NCBI GenBank assembly: GCA_903958285.1
Contig: CAJBSR010000224.1
Coordinates: forward strand, 1-12,370
Origin: an uncultured Sphingomonadales bacterium
GTDB lineage: Bacteria; Pseudomonadota; Alphaproteobacteria; Sphingomonadales; Sphingomonadaceae
DNA length: 12,370 bases
Reading direction: 5' to 3'
Shown in pieces: positions 7,020-12,370 of this stretch; within the stretch, counting starts at the first letter, position 1, and the number at the start of each line of letters is the position of its first letter. The notes beneath the pieces are model-generated. The model was not told the DNA's origin. It was given only the letters and a program-made list of their open reading frames with translations, and searched no databases. The position numbers were made by a program, and so were the translations under genes.

Positions 7020-7885
7020 CACCAACTCCCCGACGATCCGCCGCCGCCAAAGCTGCCGCCGCCACCCGAAAACCCTCCGAAGCCGCCGCCACCGCCGCCG
7101 CCCCAGCCTCCACCGGACCCGCCACCCCAGTCCCCCGGACCCCAAATGACAACGGGGCCCATGCCGCGATGGCGTCGACCGCCTTTGCCGCGCCGCAGGG
7201 AGGGCAAGATGACAAAGAAGAGGACAAGCATCCAGAAAATGAGCGCAACCGGAATGCCGCCGCCCTCATTCGCTTGCGTCGCTTGCACCTCCTTTACCCG
7301 CGCCGCCGCTTCTTCGGGCGTCAGTTTCAGCTGCGCGATCATCGCGTCTACCCCGGCATTGATGCCGCCGGTAAAATCACCTGCCTTAAAGCGCGGCAAA
7401 ATCTGCGTGTTGATGATGACGCTGGAAAGGGCGTCGGTCATATAAGGTTCCAGCCCATAACCGACTTCGATGCGCACCTTGCGGTCATTGGGCGCGACGA
7501 TCAGCAGCGTGCCATCGTCCTTGTCCTTCGAGCCAATCCCCCATGCCCGGCCCAGCCGGTAGCCATAATCTTCAATGGGATAGCCTTCTAGACTGGGGAT
7601 CGTCGCCACGACCATCTGGCGGCCAGTATCCTTCTCATAAGCCGCAAGTTTGGCATCAAGCGCGGCCTCATCGGCGGGCGCAAGGATGTTCGCCGCGTCA
7701 ACGACGCGGGTGTTGTTGGGCTTAGGAAAAGTTTGGGCCTGGGCAGGCGCCCAGACACAAAGGAGGAGGAGGCTGGCGAGCCACATCCACGCCCACGCCC
7801 TCCGTCCGTCCCGAACGACGTCGAGGGACGCCGGAGCGGCGCGAGGTGTCTCGACGGCGCTCGACACAAACGGAAAGGGGGGCAT
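7019..7885 (-). CDS. Secreted/membrane TPM-domain protein with Gly-rich tail (YgcG-like)
   Basis: Up to 288 residues: signal peptide, TPM domain (about 58-187), a hydrophobic anchor (211-230), basic stretch, and a Gly-rich tail (about 251-288) ending SSGSW. TPM domains act outside the cytoplasm; roles in phosphatase-like activity or photosystem repair are known for some relatives, but not for this type. The start is uncertain. ATG 7885 lies 12 nt after the lemA stop but has a weak ribosome site, and residues 4-27 are translated from repeat copy 3. GTG 7867 is another choice. ATG 7786 gives a shorter signal peptide without a basic n-region, while Arg28-Arg29 before the hydrophobic core supports a start further upstream. 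Likely cleavage is after APAQA (residue 50). It is co-transcribed with lemA and the next TPM gene. Confidence 0.85.
   Translation of the reverse strand: MPPFPFVSSAVETPRAAPASLDVVRDGRRAWAWMWLASLLLLCVWAPAQAQTFPKPNNTRVVDAANILAPADEAALDAKLAAYEKDTGRQMVVATIPSLEGYPIEDYGYRLGRAWGIGSKDKDDGTLLIVAPNDRKVRIEVGYGLEPYMTDALSSVIINTQILPRFKAGDFTGGINAGVDAMIAQLKLTPEEAAARVKEVQATQANEGGGIPVALIFWMLVLFFVILPSLRRGKGGRRHRGMGPVVIWGPGDWGGGSGGGWGGGGGGGFGGFSGGGGSFGGGGSSGSW
7802..7873. repeat. REP-like two-hairpin repeat, copy 3 (inside TPM gene frame)
   Basis: A 72-bp element between lemA and the first TPM gene. Left arm 7808-7829: GTCCC, GAA, CGACGT, CGA, GGGAC. Right arm 7846-7867: GTGTC, TCG, ACGGCG, CTC, GACAC. Ends are CCGTCCG (7802-7808) and CAAACGG (7867-7873). 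It matches copy 4 in the same orientation but carries 16 extra bases (7830-7845) between the arms. It lies wholly within the longest open frame of the TPM gene. Confidence 0.85.
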
Positions 7886-7897
7886 GGATTGAGGCCC

Positions 7898-8500
7898 TTA
7901 GAACTTCACCGTCGGCGCGCGGTCCGCATTGGGGGCCGTGGCCTGATAGGGGGCCATAGGCTCCGCCCCGTAGAACACCTTGGCGCCGATCGCGTCGGGG
8001 AAGGTGCGGATCGTGGTGTTATATTGCTGCACCGCCTCGTTATAGTCCTTGATCGAGATGTTGATGCGGTTCTCTGTGCCTTCGAGCTGCGATTGCAGCG
8101 CGAGAAAATTCTGGTTTGATTTGAGATCAGGATAGGCTTCCACCGAAGCGAGCAGGCGGCCAAGCCCCTGGCTCAACGCGCCTTGCGCCTGCTGGAACTG
8201 GGCGACCTTGTTGGGGTCTGTCAGGTCCGTGGCACTCACCTGAACCGAGGTCGCCTTGGCGCGCGCTTCGGTCACTTCCACCAGCACGCTTTGTTCCTGC
8301 TTGGCATAGCCCTTTACGGTCTCCACCAAATTGGGGATCAGATCGGCACGGCGCTGATAATCGGCCTGAACATTGGCCCATTTCGCCTTCGCATTCTCTT
8401 CCTGCGTCGGCACGGTGTTGATGCCACAGCCGGACACCGCAAGAGCGAGTGGCGCCAGAGCGATGGGGGCAAAAGCGGAAAGGCGAAGACGTTGGGTCAT
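7898..8500 (-). CDS. lemA: LemA family lipoprotein
   Basis: A 200-residue LemA protein. The N-terminus is a lipoprotein signal: basic MTQRLRL, hydrophobic core, lipobox VSGC with Cys25 as the lipid site, then the conserved helical LemA domain (QADYQRRADLIPNLVETVKG at about 46-65). The family forms long helical bundles; its cellular role is unknown. I chose ATG 8500 because GGGAGAG sits 7 nt upstream and the product begins with a proper lipoprotein signal; the open frame extends to 8611 but that region is the promoter shared with mscL. It is the first gene of a three-gene minus-strand operon with two TPM proteins, a combination seen repeatedly in bacteria. Confidence 0.92.
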   Translation of the reverse strand: MTQRLRLSAFAPIALAPLALAVSGCGINTVPTQEENAKAKWANVQADYQRRADLIPNLVETVKGYAKQEQSVLVEVTEARAKATSVQVSATDLTDPNKVAQFQQAQGALSQGLGRLLASVEAYPDLKSNQNFLALQSQLEGTENRINISIKDYNEAVQQYNTTIRTFPDAIGAKVFYGAEPMAPYQATAPNADRAPTVKF

Positions 8501-8626
8501 AAATGGTCTCTCCCGTGGATCGATGAGGTGAAGATAGGGGTCCACCCTGACCGGCGCAATAACCTTGCAAAATGTTACCATTCTGGCAGCTTTCCAAAGA
8601 TTATTAGCCACTTGGGGAGTGCGTAC
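8501..8626. promoter_or_regulatory. Divergent promoter region, lemA / mscL
   Basis: A 126-nt gap between divergent genes. Its right half (about 8560-8615) is AT-richer than its surroundings, as expected for promoter DNA, and includes TTGCAA at 8565-8570. No -10/-35 pair can be assigned with confidence. Ribosome sites GGGAGAG (lemA, minus) and GGGGAG (mscL, 8614-8619) mark the two edges. Confidence 0.35.
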
Positions 8627-9043
8627 ATGTTTGAAGAGTTCAAAGCATTTGTAAATAAAGGGAATGTTCTCGATCTGGCGGTCGGTGTCATCATCGGCGC
8701 CGCGTTCGGCAAGATCATTACCTCCTTCACCGATGACTTGCTGATGCCGCTCATCAGCCTTGCGACGGGCGGTGGAGTCGATTTTTCGAACAAATTTATC
8801 CTGCTCGGCGATCCGGGGAACAAGGTCATCACAACGCTGGCCGAAGCCAAGGCGGCCGGTGTCGGCGCCTTTGCCTATGGCAGCTTCATTACCGCGCTGA
8901 TCAACTTCCTGATCATGGCGTTCGTCATCTTCATGATCGTGCGTCAGGCCAATAAGATGATGGCCCCGGCACCGGGCGAAGCACCGGCCACGCCAGAAGA
9001 CGTCACGCTGCTGCGCGAAATCCGCGACAGCCTGAAAAAGTAA
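8627..9043 (+). CDS. mscL: Large-conductance mechanosensitive channel MscL
   Basis: A 138-residue inner-membrane pore that opens under membrane tension to relieve osmotic downshock. The conserved N-terminal amphipathic segment MFEEFKAFVNKGNVLDLAVG leads into helix 1 with the Gly/Ala-rich pore constriction (VIIGAAFGKII, about 21-31). The periplasmic loop follows, then helix 2 (about 86-106, ITALINFLIMAFVIFMIV) and the C-terminal bundle helix (PEDVTLLREIRDSLKK). Length is typical for the family. ATG 8627 has GGGGAG 8 nt upstream and the product begins exactly at the family N-terminus. Its stop is 9 nt from the msrA stop, so the two genes converge tightly with no obvious terminator between them. 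Confidence 0.96.
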   Translation: MFEEFKAFVNKGNVLDLAVGVIIGAAFGKIITSFTDDLLMPLISLATGGGVDFSNKFILLGDPGNKVITTLAEAKAAGVGAFAYGSFITALINFLIMAFVIFMIVRQANKMMAPAPGEAPATPEDVTLLREIRDSLKK

Positions 9044-9052
9044 GTCGAAGGG

Positions 9053-9724
9053 CTACCGGGCGAGCGTGGGAAACGCCGCCCGGAATGCCTGCACCTTCGG
9101 GACATCCCAGCGCACGATATAGGGGTGACGCGGGTTTTTCTGCATGAAGTCCTGATGATAGGCTTCCGCCGGATAGAACCGCCCTGTCTCAATCTTCGTC
9201 ACAATCGGCTTTGGATAGCTGCCCGCCTTGCCCAATTGGGCAATATAGCTTGCGGCAATGGTCCGCTGTACGGGGGATTGCGGGAAGATCGCTGAGCGGT
9301 AGCTGGGGCCAATATCTGGCCCTTGGCGGTTCAACTGGGTCGGGTCATGCGCGGCCGAAAAATAGATGCGCAGCAGCGTGCCATAGCTCACCTTGCGCGG
9401 ATCATAGGTAATGCGGATGGCCTCGGCATGGCCGGTCTTTTCAGACGAGACGGCGTCATAGTTGGCCGTGGCCGCGGTCCCGCCGGCATAGCCCGACACG
9501 ACCGCGCTCACGCCCTTCACGCGTTCAAACACCGCTTCCATGCCCCAGAAGCAGCCGCCCGCCAGCACCGCAACGGCCGACCCGCCGGGCTCCGCTGTGT
9601 CAACTTTGGGCGCTGAGATGCTGACTGCCTTTTCCGCATAGGTTGTGCCGTTCACCAGCGTCAGGCTGCCCAGCGCGATGGCTCCGCCCAACAGGAGCGC
9701 GCCGAAATGGATACCCCGGCTCAT
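9053..9724 (-). CDS. msrA: Exported peptide methionine (S)-sulfoxide reductase MsrA, single-Cys form
   Basis: A 223-residue MsrA with an added N-terminal export or anchor segment (hydrophobic stretch about 7-24, possible cleavage after GTTYA near residue 30), so it should act in the periplasm or at the membrane. The catalytic Cys58 is in GGCFWGME; family segments SGYAGG, YDAVSSEKTGHAEA, YDP, AHDPTQLNRQGPDIG, YRSAIF and EAYHQDF are all present. Cys58 is the only cysteine in the protein, so the usual C-terminal recycling cysteines are absent. The start at 9724 overlaps the msrB stop as ATGA, indicating coupling with msrB; the longer frame from 9760 lies inside msrB and is not needed. Last gene of the metC-msrB-msrA run. 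Confidence 0.93.
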   Translation of the reverse strand: MSRGIHFGALLLGGAIALGSLTLVNGTTYAEKAVSISAPKVDTAEPGGSAVAVLAGGCFWGMEAVFERVKGVSAVVSGYAGGTAATANYDAVSSEKTGHAEAIRITYDPRKVSYGTLLRIYFSAAHDPTQLNRQGPDIGPSYRSAIFPQSPVQRTIAASYIAQLGKAGSYPKPIVTKIETGRFYPAEAYHQDFMQKNPRHPYIVRWDVPKVQAFRAAFPTLAR

Positions 9725-10194
9725 GCCGGCGTAAAGGCCAAAGCGACGCCGTTCATGCAATAGCGTTTGCCGGTCGGCGGCGGTCCATCATCAAAGACAT
9801 GGCCGAGGTGGCCACCGCACCTGCGGCAATGCACTTCGGTGCGCTTATAGCCCAAAGAATAATCGCTCTTGGTGCCGATGGCTTTGGGAAGCGGTTGATA
9901 AAAGCTGGGCCAACCGGTGCCGCTGTCAAACTTGGTGGAGGAGGCAAAAAGCGGCAGCGCACATCCGGCGCACGCATAAATGCCCTTGCGCTTTTCCTTG
10001 TTGAGCGGACTGGTGAAGGGCTGCTCGGTCGCTTCGTGCCGCAGCGTCTGATAGGCAGCAGGCGAAAGCCGCGCCTTCCACTGGGCATCGGTCAGCGTGA
10101 AGGTAAAGTTCTCCTTCGCCTCGCTTTTGGACCCGCAACCGGCGATGCACAAAGCAGCGCCTCCAAGCAGGAGATGACGGCGTGAAAGATCCAT
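9721..10194 (-). CDS. msrB: Exported lipoprotein methionine (R)-sulfoxide reductase MsrB
   Basis: A 157-residue MsrB. The N-terminus has a twin-arginine-like motif (SRRHLLL, 4-10) and a lipobox IAGC with Cys20, which suggests a Tat-exported, lipid-anchored enzyme. The MsrB domain holds the zinc site (Cys75, Cys78, Cys123, Cys126), the SGTGWPSF segment (91-98), GGHLGHVFDDGP and the catalytic Cys146 in RYCMNG. In E. coli-type enzymes the GWPSF segment is preceded by a resolving Cys (SGCGWPSF); here this is Thr93. It should reduce Met-R-sulfoxide in envelope proteins, complementing MsrA for the S form. AAGGAGT lies 7 nt before ATG 10194. It starts 28 nt after the metC stop and overlaps msrA by 4 nt. 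Confidence 0.95.
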   Translation of the reverse strand: MDLSRRHLLLGGAALCIAGCGSKSEAKENFTFTLTDAQWKARLSPAAYQTLRHEATEQPFTSPLNKEKRKGIYACAGCALPLFASSTKFDSGTGWPSFYQPLPKAIGTKSDYSLGYKRTEVHCRRCGGHLGHVFDDGPPPTGKRYCMNGVALAFTPA

Positions 10195-10222
10195 GGCGAT
10201 ACTCCTTGGCGAGACGCCCTAT

Positions 10223-11440
10223 CTAAGTGTTGTCCCGTGCTTCTGCAAACCGCGCCAGCCCCTTTTCAAGATCATCGATCAGATCATCGGCGTCTTCCAG
10301 CCCGATGCTCAGCCGGATGACAGGGCCTTGTGCCTGCCATTTGGTCGCCGTGCGATAATTTTGCGGGTCCACCGGGAGGGCGAGGCTTTCATAGCCGCCC
10401 CAGCTATAGCCGATGCCGAAATGATCGAGCCCATCGATCAGCGCCGCGCGTGCGGCATCATCCCCGCCGTTCAGGACAAAGCTGAACAGCCCGCCTGCGC
10501 CCGAAAAGTCACGCGCCCAAATGTCATATCCCGGGTTTCCGGGCAGGGCCGGGTGCAACACCTGCGCCACCTCCGGGCGACTCCCGAGCCACGCGGCGAT
10601 TTTGAGGGCGCTTTCCCCATGCTGCTTCATCCGCAGCGCAAGCGTGCGCATTCCCCGCAAGACAAGGAAGCTGTCATCCGCGCTGACAAAATGGCCAAGC
10701 ATCTGCGCCGTCCGCCGCAGCGGCATCCAGCAGGCCGCGTTGGTCGTCACCGCCCCCATCATCGCGTCGCTATGCCCGCACAGATATTTGGTGGCGGCGG
10801 TCACGACGAGATCGACGCCGTGCGCAAGTCCATGAAAATGCAGCGATGTTGCCCAAGTATTGTCGATCAACGTCTTGCAGCGATGCGCTTTGGCCACCGC
10901 CACGATGGCGGGCACATCCTGCACCTCAAAGGTCAGGCTGCCCGGCGATTCCATGAAGATCGCCGCCGTGTTGGGGCGGAGGAGCGATGCAATATCGCCG
11001 CCGATCAACGGATCGTAATAGCTCGTCTCCACGCCCCAGTTGGCGAGGAAGTTGTCACAAAAATTGCGTGTCGGATCATAAGCCGAATCGACCATCAAAA
11101 GATGATCCCCCGGCTTGAGGACCGACAAAAGCGCACCCGTCACCGCTGCCACACCCGACGGATAAAGCATGGTGCCCGCCGCCCCCGGCTCCAGATCGGT
11201 AATGGCCTCTGCCAGCGCCCATTGGGTCGGCGTGCCGCGACGGCCGTAAAACAGGTCGCCGTCCCGGTTGGTTGACGTGCCGCGCTTCAGATGCGCGACA
11301 TCGTCATAGAGGATCGTCGACGCACGCCAGACCGGCGGGTTGACGATGCCGCCTTTGCCCGCGCCAAGGCTGGTCCATTCTGTCCGCCGGCCGCCATGGA
11401 CGAGGCGCGTGGCGGGCTTCATCTTTTTGTCGTCGCTCAT
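10223..11440 (-). CDS. metC: Cystathionine beta-lyase
   Basis: A 405-residue PLP enzyme of the Cys/Met metabolism family. It would cleave cystathionine to homocysteine, pyruvate and ammonia in methionine synthesis. The PLP Schiff-base lysine is K218 in TAATKYLCGHSD; D193 in LIDNTWA contacts the pyridine ring; RRGTPT (67-72) and YPSG (93-96) are the usual phosphate-binding regions; the C-terminal substrate-carboxylate region includes GYSWGGYESL and RLSIGLED. These features and the length fit MetC rather than cystathionine gamma-synthase or gamma-lyase, though related activities cannot be excluded. ATG 11440 has AGGA about 9 nt upstream; ATG 11422 is a possible shorter start. It lies downstream of sseA and upstream of msrB on the same strand, forming a sulfur amino acid neighbourhood. 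Confidence 0.94.
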   Translation of the reverse strand: MSDDKKMKPATRLVHGGRRTEWTSLGAGKGGIVNPPVWRASTILYDDVAHLKRGTSTNRDGDLFYGRRGTPTQWALAEAITDLEPGAAGTMLYPSGVAAVTGALLSVLKPGDHLLMVDSAYDPTRNFCDNFLANWGVETSYYDPLIGGDIASLLRPNTAAIFMESPGSLTFEVQDVPAIVAVAKAHRCKTLIDNTWATSLHFHGLAHGVDLVVTAATKYLCGHSDAMMGAVTTNAACWMPLRRTAQMLGHFVSADDSFLVLRGMRTLALRMKQHGESALKIAAWLGSRPEVAQVLHPALPGNPGYDIWARDFSGAGGLFSFVLNGGDDAARAALIDGLDHFGIGYSWGGYESLALPVDPQNYRTATKWQAQGPVIRLSIGLEDADDLIDDLEKGLARFAEARDNT

Positions 11441-11475
11441 GAGGGATGTCCTAAGACGTCCGCGGAATTACACAA

Positions 11476-11531
11476 CCGTTCGTCCCGAGCGACGTCGAGG
11501 GACGTGTCTCGACTGCGCTCGACACAAACGG
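11476..11531. repeat. REP-like two-hairpin repeat, copy 4
   Basis: A compact 56-bp element in the 104-nt gap between sseA and metC. Left arm 11482-11503: GTCCC, GAG, CGACGT, CGA, GGGAC. The right arm abuts it at 11504-11525: GTGTC, TCG, ACTGCG, CTC, GACAC. Ends are CCGTTCG (11476-11482) and CAAACGG (11525-11531). Same orientation as copy 3, which it matches apart from the extra 16 bases there. Confidence 0.88.
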
Positions 11532-11544
11532 AGGGCGGAACGCT

Positions 11545-12370
11545 TCAGGCCGCCCCTGTCGCCTTGGGGGTCTCCGGATCACTGCCCCAGTCGGACCAGC
11601 TGCCGTCATAAAGCGCGACATTCTCCATGCCGAGCAGATGCGCGCCAAAGACGATGCTGGATGCGGTCAGGCCCGAGCCGCAGGTCGCGACCAATGGCTT
11701 GGCAAGATCGATGCCCGCGCCTTCGAACACCGCCTTCAGTTCGTCGCCCCGCTTCCAGGTGCCATCGGCATTGTAGACGGTGCTATAGGGCAGGTTGCGG
11801 CTGCCGGGGATGTGCCCCGAGCCCACATTGGGACGGGGGTCCGCTTCTTCGCCAGTAAAGCGCGCAGCACCCCGCGCATCAACGACCTGTTCGGCCTTGC
11901 TGTCAATATTGGCGCGCATCTGGGCTTTGTCGCGCACGACCTTATCATTCTTCCAAGCCGTGAAGTGGCGGTGGCGGATTGTGGGCTTGCCGCTTTCCAA
12001 CGCGCGCCCTTCCGCTTTCCATTTGGCCAGACCGCCATCGAGCACCGCAACACCATGCGCGCCGAACACCTGTGAGAGCATCCACCAAGCGCGCGGGGCG
12101 CTTTTCCAGGGGCTGTTGTCGTAAATGACGATCCGGCTGCCATCGCCCAATCCCAAGGACTGCATGCGGCTCGCAAATTTCTCGGCACCCGGCAGCATCA
12201 TGGGCAGCGGGTTGGCGCTGTCGACAATTTCGGACAGGTCCATGAAGACCGCGCCGGGGATATGCTCTGCCTCAAACTCCGAAGCCGCAATCCGGTTGTC
12301 ACTGGGCAGGAACATGCTGGCGTCGACCACGCGCAGGTCTGATGCGCCCAATTCATTCGCGAGCCATTCG
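11545..12370 (-). CDS. sseA: 3-mercaptopyruvate sulfurtransferase (5' end cut by window edge)
   Basis: About 275 codons of a two-domain rhodanese-fold enzyme that moves sulfur from 3-mercaptopyruvate to thiol acceptors or cyanide. The N-terminal inactive domain includes DLRVVDAS, EHIPGAVFMDLSEI, YDNSPWKSAPRAWWML and the GVAVLDGGLAKW end. The C-terminal domain has VVDARGAARFTGEE, GHIPGSRNLPYS and the active-site loop CGSGLTA, whose Gly-Ser-Gly-hydrophobic-Thr pattern marks mercaptopyruvate sulfurtransferase rather than thiosulfate rhodanese. The frame is open to the right edge (upstream codons read EWLANEL), so the true start lies outside. The TTG near 12351 is not the start. It is upstream of metC on the same strand with a two-hairpin repeat between them. 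Confidence 0.92.
   Translation of the reverse strand, partial: EWLANELGASDLRVVDASMFLPSDNRIAASEFEAEHIPGAVFMDLSEIVDSANPLPMMLPGAEKFASRMQSLGLGDGSRIVIYDNSPWKSAPRAWWMLSQVFGAHGVAVLDGGLAKWKAEGRALESGKPTIRHRHFTAWKNDKVVRDKAQMRANIDSKAEQVVDARGAARFTGEEADPRPNVGSGHIPGSRNLPYSTVYNADGTWKRGDELKAVFEGAGIDLAKPLVATCGSGLTASSIVFGAHLLGMENVALYDGSWSDWGSDPETPKATGAA

Noticed and set aside
7020..7145. Upstream start for the second TPM gene giving an Arg/Trp/Gly-rich N-terminus
   Set aside because: This is the out-of-frame reading of the Gly-rich tail of the upstream TPM gene; ATG 7019 has a good ribosome site and TGATG coupling.
1..12370. Mobile island, defence system, CRISPR or prophage
   Set aside because: All genes are typical core or near-core functions with uniform composition; no integrase, transposase, tRNA attachment site or spaced direct-repeat array is seen.

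Overview
The window looks like ordinary chromosomal DNA from an alphaproteobacterium of the Sphingomonadaceae type (Sphingopyxis/Sphingorhabdus/Novosphingobium-like). The evidence is high GC, dense gene packing, the protein families present (HrpB, NDUFS4-type complex I subunit, LemA plus two TPM proteins, MetC beside SseA) and several families of short palindromic intergenic repeats typical of that group. The genus is an inference from style; no rRNA or marker tree is available here. I see no phage, IS transposase, CRISPR, tRNA or rRNA.

Layout. Positions 1-147 hold a strong hairpin and no gene I can assign. A chorismate mutase gene (432-148, minus) diverges from a long-chain polyprenyl diphosphate synthase (516-1529, plus). 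This converges on a His-rich zinc-type CDF transporter (2569-1652, minus), with a repeat between the two stops. The transporter diverges from hrpB (2645-5062, plus), which is followed by a palindromic element of about 137 bp and a small complex I accessory subunit gene (5247-5543, plus). A terminator hairpin and a second palindrome follow, then a Nudix hydrolase (6191-5685, minus). Next comes a minus-strand operon read from 8500 down: lemA lipoprotein, a secreted TPM protein with a Gly-rich tail, and a second membrane TPM protein. mscL (8627-9043, plus) is divergent from lemA. The right end is a minus-strand sulfur amino acid cluster read from the edge inward: partial sseA, metC, msrB, msrA. 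msrB and msrA overlap by ATGA and both encode exported methionine sulfoxide reductases.

How the genes relate. The metC/sseA pair handles cystathionine and mercaptopyruvate sulfur, and msrB/msrA repairs oxidised methionine in the cell envelope. lemA and the two TPM genes form a conserved cluster of poorly known envelope function. The rest are independent housekeeping genes for aromatic amino acid synthesis, quinone side chain, metal export, RNA helicase, respiration, nucleotide housecleaning and osmotic safety.

The most interesting structure is non-coding. Four copies of one REP-like family (1545-1629, 6215-6307, 7802-7873, 11476-11531) carry eight hairpin arms. All have the same design, a 5-bp stem, then GAG, loop and CGA, but the stem sequences vary and always stay perfectly paired. 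That pattern of compensatory change suggests the hairpin is what is selected. One copy lies inside the reading frame of a TPM gene and may have lengthened its N-terminus.
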